From the NCBI GenBank assembly GCA_902362715.1, contig CABIXN010000002.1, forward strand, positions 496,001 through 560,000: DNA of 64,000 nt, given 5' to 3'. The DNA comes from Lachnospiraceae bacterium (GTDB lineage: Bacteria > Bacillota > Clostridia > Lachnospirales > Lachnospiraceae). Positions 62,104 to 64,000 of this stretch are shown in pieces (positions within the stretch are counted from its first letter, which is position 1; each line of letters opens with the position of its first letter). The notes beneath the pieces are model-generated. The model saw only the letters and a program-made list of their open reading frames with translations, searched no databases and was not told the DNA's origin. The translations under genes and the position numbers were made by a program.

Positions 62104-62136
62104 GTGGGAGGGACCTCTCCCGATATTACCACAGGA
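62104..62136 (+). promoter_or_regulatory. possible L1-binding autoregulatory hairpin
   Basis: GTGGGAGGGACCTCTCCCGA followed by TATTACCAC lies between rplK and rplA, shortly before the rplA ribosome site. It contains a GGGAG/CTCCC stem and an outer GTGG/CCAC pairing. L1 commonly represses its operon by binding such leader mimics of its rRNA site. Confidence 0.4.
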
Positions 62137-62147
62137 GGTATTAATTA

Positions 62148-62840
62148 ATGAAAAGAGGAAAAAAATACGTCGAAGCTGCTAAAAAGATCGACAGAACAGT
62201 TCAGTATGATACAGCTGATGCTATCGGCATTGTAAAATCCAATGCTACAGCAAAATTTGACGAGACCATTGAAGCTCACATAAGAACAGGATGTGACGGA
62301 CGTCATGCAGAGCAGCAGATCCGTGGTGCGGTTGTACTTCCTCACGGAACAGGAAAAACTGTAAAAGTTTTAGTTTTCGCAAAAGGTGTAAAACTTGACG
62401 AAGCTCAGGCTGCAGGCGCTGATTATGTAGGCGGTGAAGAGTTACTGCCAAAAATCCAGAATGAAGGCTGGTTAGATTTTGATGTTGTAGTTGCTACACC
62501 AGATATGATGGGTGTTGTTGGTCGTTTGGGACGTGTACTTGGACCAAAAGGTTTAATGCCAAACCCAAAAGCTGGTACAGTAACAATGGATGTTACAAAA
62601 GCTATCAATGATATCAAAGCTGGTAAAATTGAGTACAGACTGGACAAAACAAACATTATCCATGTGCCAATTGGAAAAGCTTCCTTCACAGAAGAACAAT
62701 TAGCGGACAACTTCCAGACCCTTATGGATGCCATTATCAAAGCAAGACCAAGTTCTTTGAAAGGTCAGTATTTAAGAAGCGTAACATTAGCTTCTACAAT
62801 GGGACCTGGTGTAAAATTAAACGTAGCAAAGCTGGTTTAA
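62148..62840 (+). CDS. rplA: 50S ribosomal protein L1
   Basis: A protein of 230 aa with the two-domain L1 fold: [20 protein letters not shown], the [20 protein letters not shown] segment, the domain II stretch [20 protein letters not shown], and [17 protein letters not shown]. It builds the L1 stalk of the ribosome and often represses its own operon. ACAGGAGGT precedes ATG 62148. Confidence 0.96.
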   Translation: MKRGKKYVEAAKKIDRTVQYDTADAIGIVKSNATAKFDETIEAHIRTGCDGRHAEQQIRGAVVLPHGTGKTVKVLVFAKGVKLDEAQAAGADYVGGEELLPKIQNEGWLDFDVVVATPDMMGVVGRLGRVLGPKGLMPNPKAGTVTMDVTKAINDIKAGKIEYRLDKTNIIHVPIGKASFTEEQLADNFQTLMDAIIKARPSSLKGQYLRSVTLASTMGPGVKLNVAKLV

Positions 62841-62885
62841 TTTTTAGCTGGTAAACCGTGTCAGAGAATTGGGACGGAATTGATA

Positions 62886-62914
62886 TTGACATCAATATAA
62901 TACAATGCTATAAT
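62886..62914 (+). promoter_or_regulatory. consensus sigma-A promoter of rplJL
   Basis: Perfect hexamers: TTGACA (62886-62891), 17-nt spacer, TATAAT (62909-62914). It lies just upstream of the L10 leader. Confidence 0.9.
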
Positions 62915-62924
62915 AGCAAAGCAA

Positions 62925-63058
62925 TTGCCGAAGACAGCAGGTGCCAAAAGGCATAAACAGTATGTACCTGCCCAGGGAATTTACAAACATGCAGTGTATG
63001 TGCTGCATATGTGTAAAGACTATAAACCTCTCTGTCTTCCAACAGAGAGGTTTTTTTC
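62925..63058 (+). ncRNA. ribosomal protein L10 leader with terminator-like hairpin
   Basis: A structured 5' UTR. GAAGACAGCAGGTGCC and GTACCTGCCCAGGG form the conserved L10(L12)4-binding stem region. It is followed by a perfect hairpin AACCTCTCTGT (63025-63035) / ACAGAGAGGTT (63042-63052) with a T7 run that can act as an attenuator. Excess L10-L12 complex binds the leader and lowers rplJL expression, as known for this RNA family. Confidence 0.85.
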
Positions 63059-63125
63059 GATATAACATAAATCGAAGATACCCCTTTTGTCTGAGGAAAA
63101 AATATTAAAAGGAGGTGCACGATTC

Positions 63126-63629
63126 GTGGCAAAAGTAGAACTGAAACAACCTATCGTACAGGAAATTGCTGAACACATTGAAGGCGCTCAGTCAGTAGTA
63201 GTTGTAGACTACCGTGGACTGACAGTTGCTGAAGATACACAGTTACGTAAAGAGTTAAGAGAAGCTGGAATTACTTATAAAGTATATAAAAATACTTTAA
63301 TGAACCTTGCATTCAAAGGAACTGACTGCGAAAGCCTTGCTCCGGTACTTGAAGGACCAAGCGCAATCGCTATTTCTAAAACAGATGCAACAGCTCCTGC
63401 AAGAATCCTGGCGAAATTTGCTAAAACAGCAGCAGCACTTGAAATCAAAGCTGGTGTTGTGGAAGGAGATTTCTATGATGCAGAAGGAATGAAATCTATT
63501 TCTGCAATTCCATCCAGAGAAGAACTGCTTTCCAAATTCCTTGGAAGCATTCAGTCTCCTATTACAAACTTTGCTCGCGTTATCAATCAGATCGCAGAGC
63601 AGGGCGGCGAAGCTCCTGCAGAAGCATAA
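63126..63629 (+). CDS. rplJ: 50S ribosomal protein L10
   Basis: A protein of 167 aa starting at GTG 63126 (MAKVELKQPIVQEIAEHIEG), with AAAAGGAGGTG upstream; the earlier in-frame ATG 63087 lies in the leader. It has VVVDYRGLTVAEDTQLRKEL and KNTLMNLAF, and the C-terminal helix that carries the L7/L12 dimers (LLSKFLGSIQSPITNFARVI). It anchors the ribosomal stalk. Confidence 0.95.
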   Translation: MAKVELKQPIVQEIAEHIEGAQSVVVVDYRGLTVAEDTQLRKELREAGITYKVYKNTLMNLAFKGTDCESLAPVLEGPSAIAISKTDATAPARILAKFAKTAAALEIKAGVVEGDFYDAEGMKSISAIPSREELLSKFLGSIQSPITNFARVINQIAEQGGEAPAEA

Positions 63630-63687
63630 GATTCGCGGCGTAAATAAAAATAATACAAAAATAATCTTAAATTGGAGGTAAATTATA

Positions 63688-64000
63688 ATGGCAAAATTAA
63701 CAACTGAAGAATTTATTGAAGCTATCAAAGAGTTAACAGTATTAGAATTAAACGATTTAGTAAAAGCATGTGAAGAAGAATTTGGTGTATCTGCAGCAGC
63801 AGGTGTTGTAGTAGCAGCAGCAGGCGGAGACGCAGCAGCAGCTGAAGAAAAAACTGAGTTTGATGTAGAACTTACAGAAGTAGGTCCAAACAAAGTTAAA
63901 GTTATCAAAGTTGTTCGTGAAGTAACAGGCTTAGGATTAAAAGAAGCTAAAGAAGTAGTAGACGGAGCTCCTAAAGTAGTAAAAGAAGCAGCAGAAAAAG
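63688..64000 (+). CDS. rplL: 50S ribosomal protein L7/L12 (partial, runs off the window)
   Basis: The first 104 residues are visible; the stop codon lies beyond 64000 (full length about 122). N-terminal dimerisation domain ([20 protein letters not shown]), Ala/Gly-rich hinge ([20 protein letters not shown]) and the start of the factor-binding C-terminal domain ([20 protein letters not shown]). TTGGAGGT precedes ATG 63688. It forms the flexible stalk that recruits translation factors. Confidence 0.95.
   Translation, partial: MAKLTTEEFIEAIKELTVLELNDLVKACEEEFGVSAAAGVVVAAAGGDAAAAEEKTEFDVELTEVGPNKVKVIKVVREVTGLGLKEAKEVVDGAPKVVKEAAEK

Noticed and set aside
1-64000. CRISPR arrays, tRNA or rRNA genes, prophage
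   Set aside because: No regularly spaced repeats, no cloverleaf-like sequence and no phage structural or integrase genes were recognised on either strand.

Overview
The window reads as the chromosome of a strictly anaerobic, low-GC Gram-positive bacterium of the Clostridia, most likely a gut Lachnospiraceae. The reasons are two glycyl radical enzymes with their activases, a strict-anaerobe hydroxylamine reductase (Hcp), many Fe-S and Mo proteins, strong AGGAGG ribosome binding sites, and a Firmicutes-type rpmG-secE-nusG-rplK-rplA-[L10 leader]-rplJ-rplL block at the right end. The species assignment is inference.

Layout. (1) 0.2-7.9 kb: a Zn-ADH-like dehydrogenase, an MFS carrier, a VOC protein and an AraC regulator, then a large beta-helix protein of unknown role and an esterase. 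(2) 8-27.2 kb: a catabolic island built around two B12-independent, glycerol/propanediol-dehydratase-like glycyl radical enzymes (GREs). It includes two matched 326-aa activases, a CoA-acylating aldehyde dehydrogenase, a phosphate acyltransferase, a butyrate-type kinase, an Fe-alcohol dehydrogenase, a glycerol dehydrogenase, two MFS carriers and two tandem PucR/CdaR-type regulators. Logic: polyol -> aldehyde -> acyl-CoA -> acyl-phosphate -> acid + ATP, with alcohol as electron sink. No microcompartment shell gene is present and the aldehyde dehydrogenase lacks an encapsulation extension. A dyad GCAC-N18-GTGC lies in two of its promoters and degenerate versions lie in others. (3) 27.3-30.6 kb: a DUF4143-type ATPase, a VOC protein, a phosphoesterase and a TrmH-type methyltransferase gene wrecked by an out-of-frame internal deletion.

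(4) 30.6-43.7 kb: the most interesting region. An SDR, a CoA-transferase, a thiolase, a lambda-crystallin-type 3-hydroxyacid dehydrogenase, a second SDR, a beta-keto acid cleavage enzyme (BKACE) and a crotonase-fold protein carrying all five catalytic residues of 6-oxocamphor (beta-diketone) hydrolase. Two LysR regulators, an Asp/Glu-racemase-like protein and a GntP permease follow. Four promoters in the block share a LysR-type T-N11-A box at fixed distance from the -10. The set fits an anaerobic pathway that reduces a 1,3-dioxygenated ring such as phloroglucinol, hydrolyses the cyclic beta-diketone, oxidises the hydroxy acid and cleaves the resulting 3,5-diketo acid to acetoacetyl/acetyl-CoA. 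(5) 44-48.5 kb: a cytoplasmic trio (4x[4Fe-4S] protein, bis-MGD Mo oxidoreductase, FAD/NAD(P) oxidoreductase), a candidate aromatic dehydroxylase or transhydroxylase feeding region 4.

(6) 48.5-60.4 kb: an IS30-family element, amt-PII, a lipoprotein of the TrpX type, hcp, polyphosphate:AMP phosphotransferase, a membrane glycosyltransferase, a small transaldolase and a sugar acetyltransferase. Three loci (35.4, 50.3-50.6, 52.3 kb) carry copies of a palindromic repeat placed directly behind an intrinsic terminator; its own 3' hairpin covaries between copies. (7) 60.6-64 kb: the ribosomal/translation block with consensus promoters and an L10 leader. rplL runs off the right edge. No tRNA, rRNA or CRISPR array was recognised.
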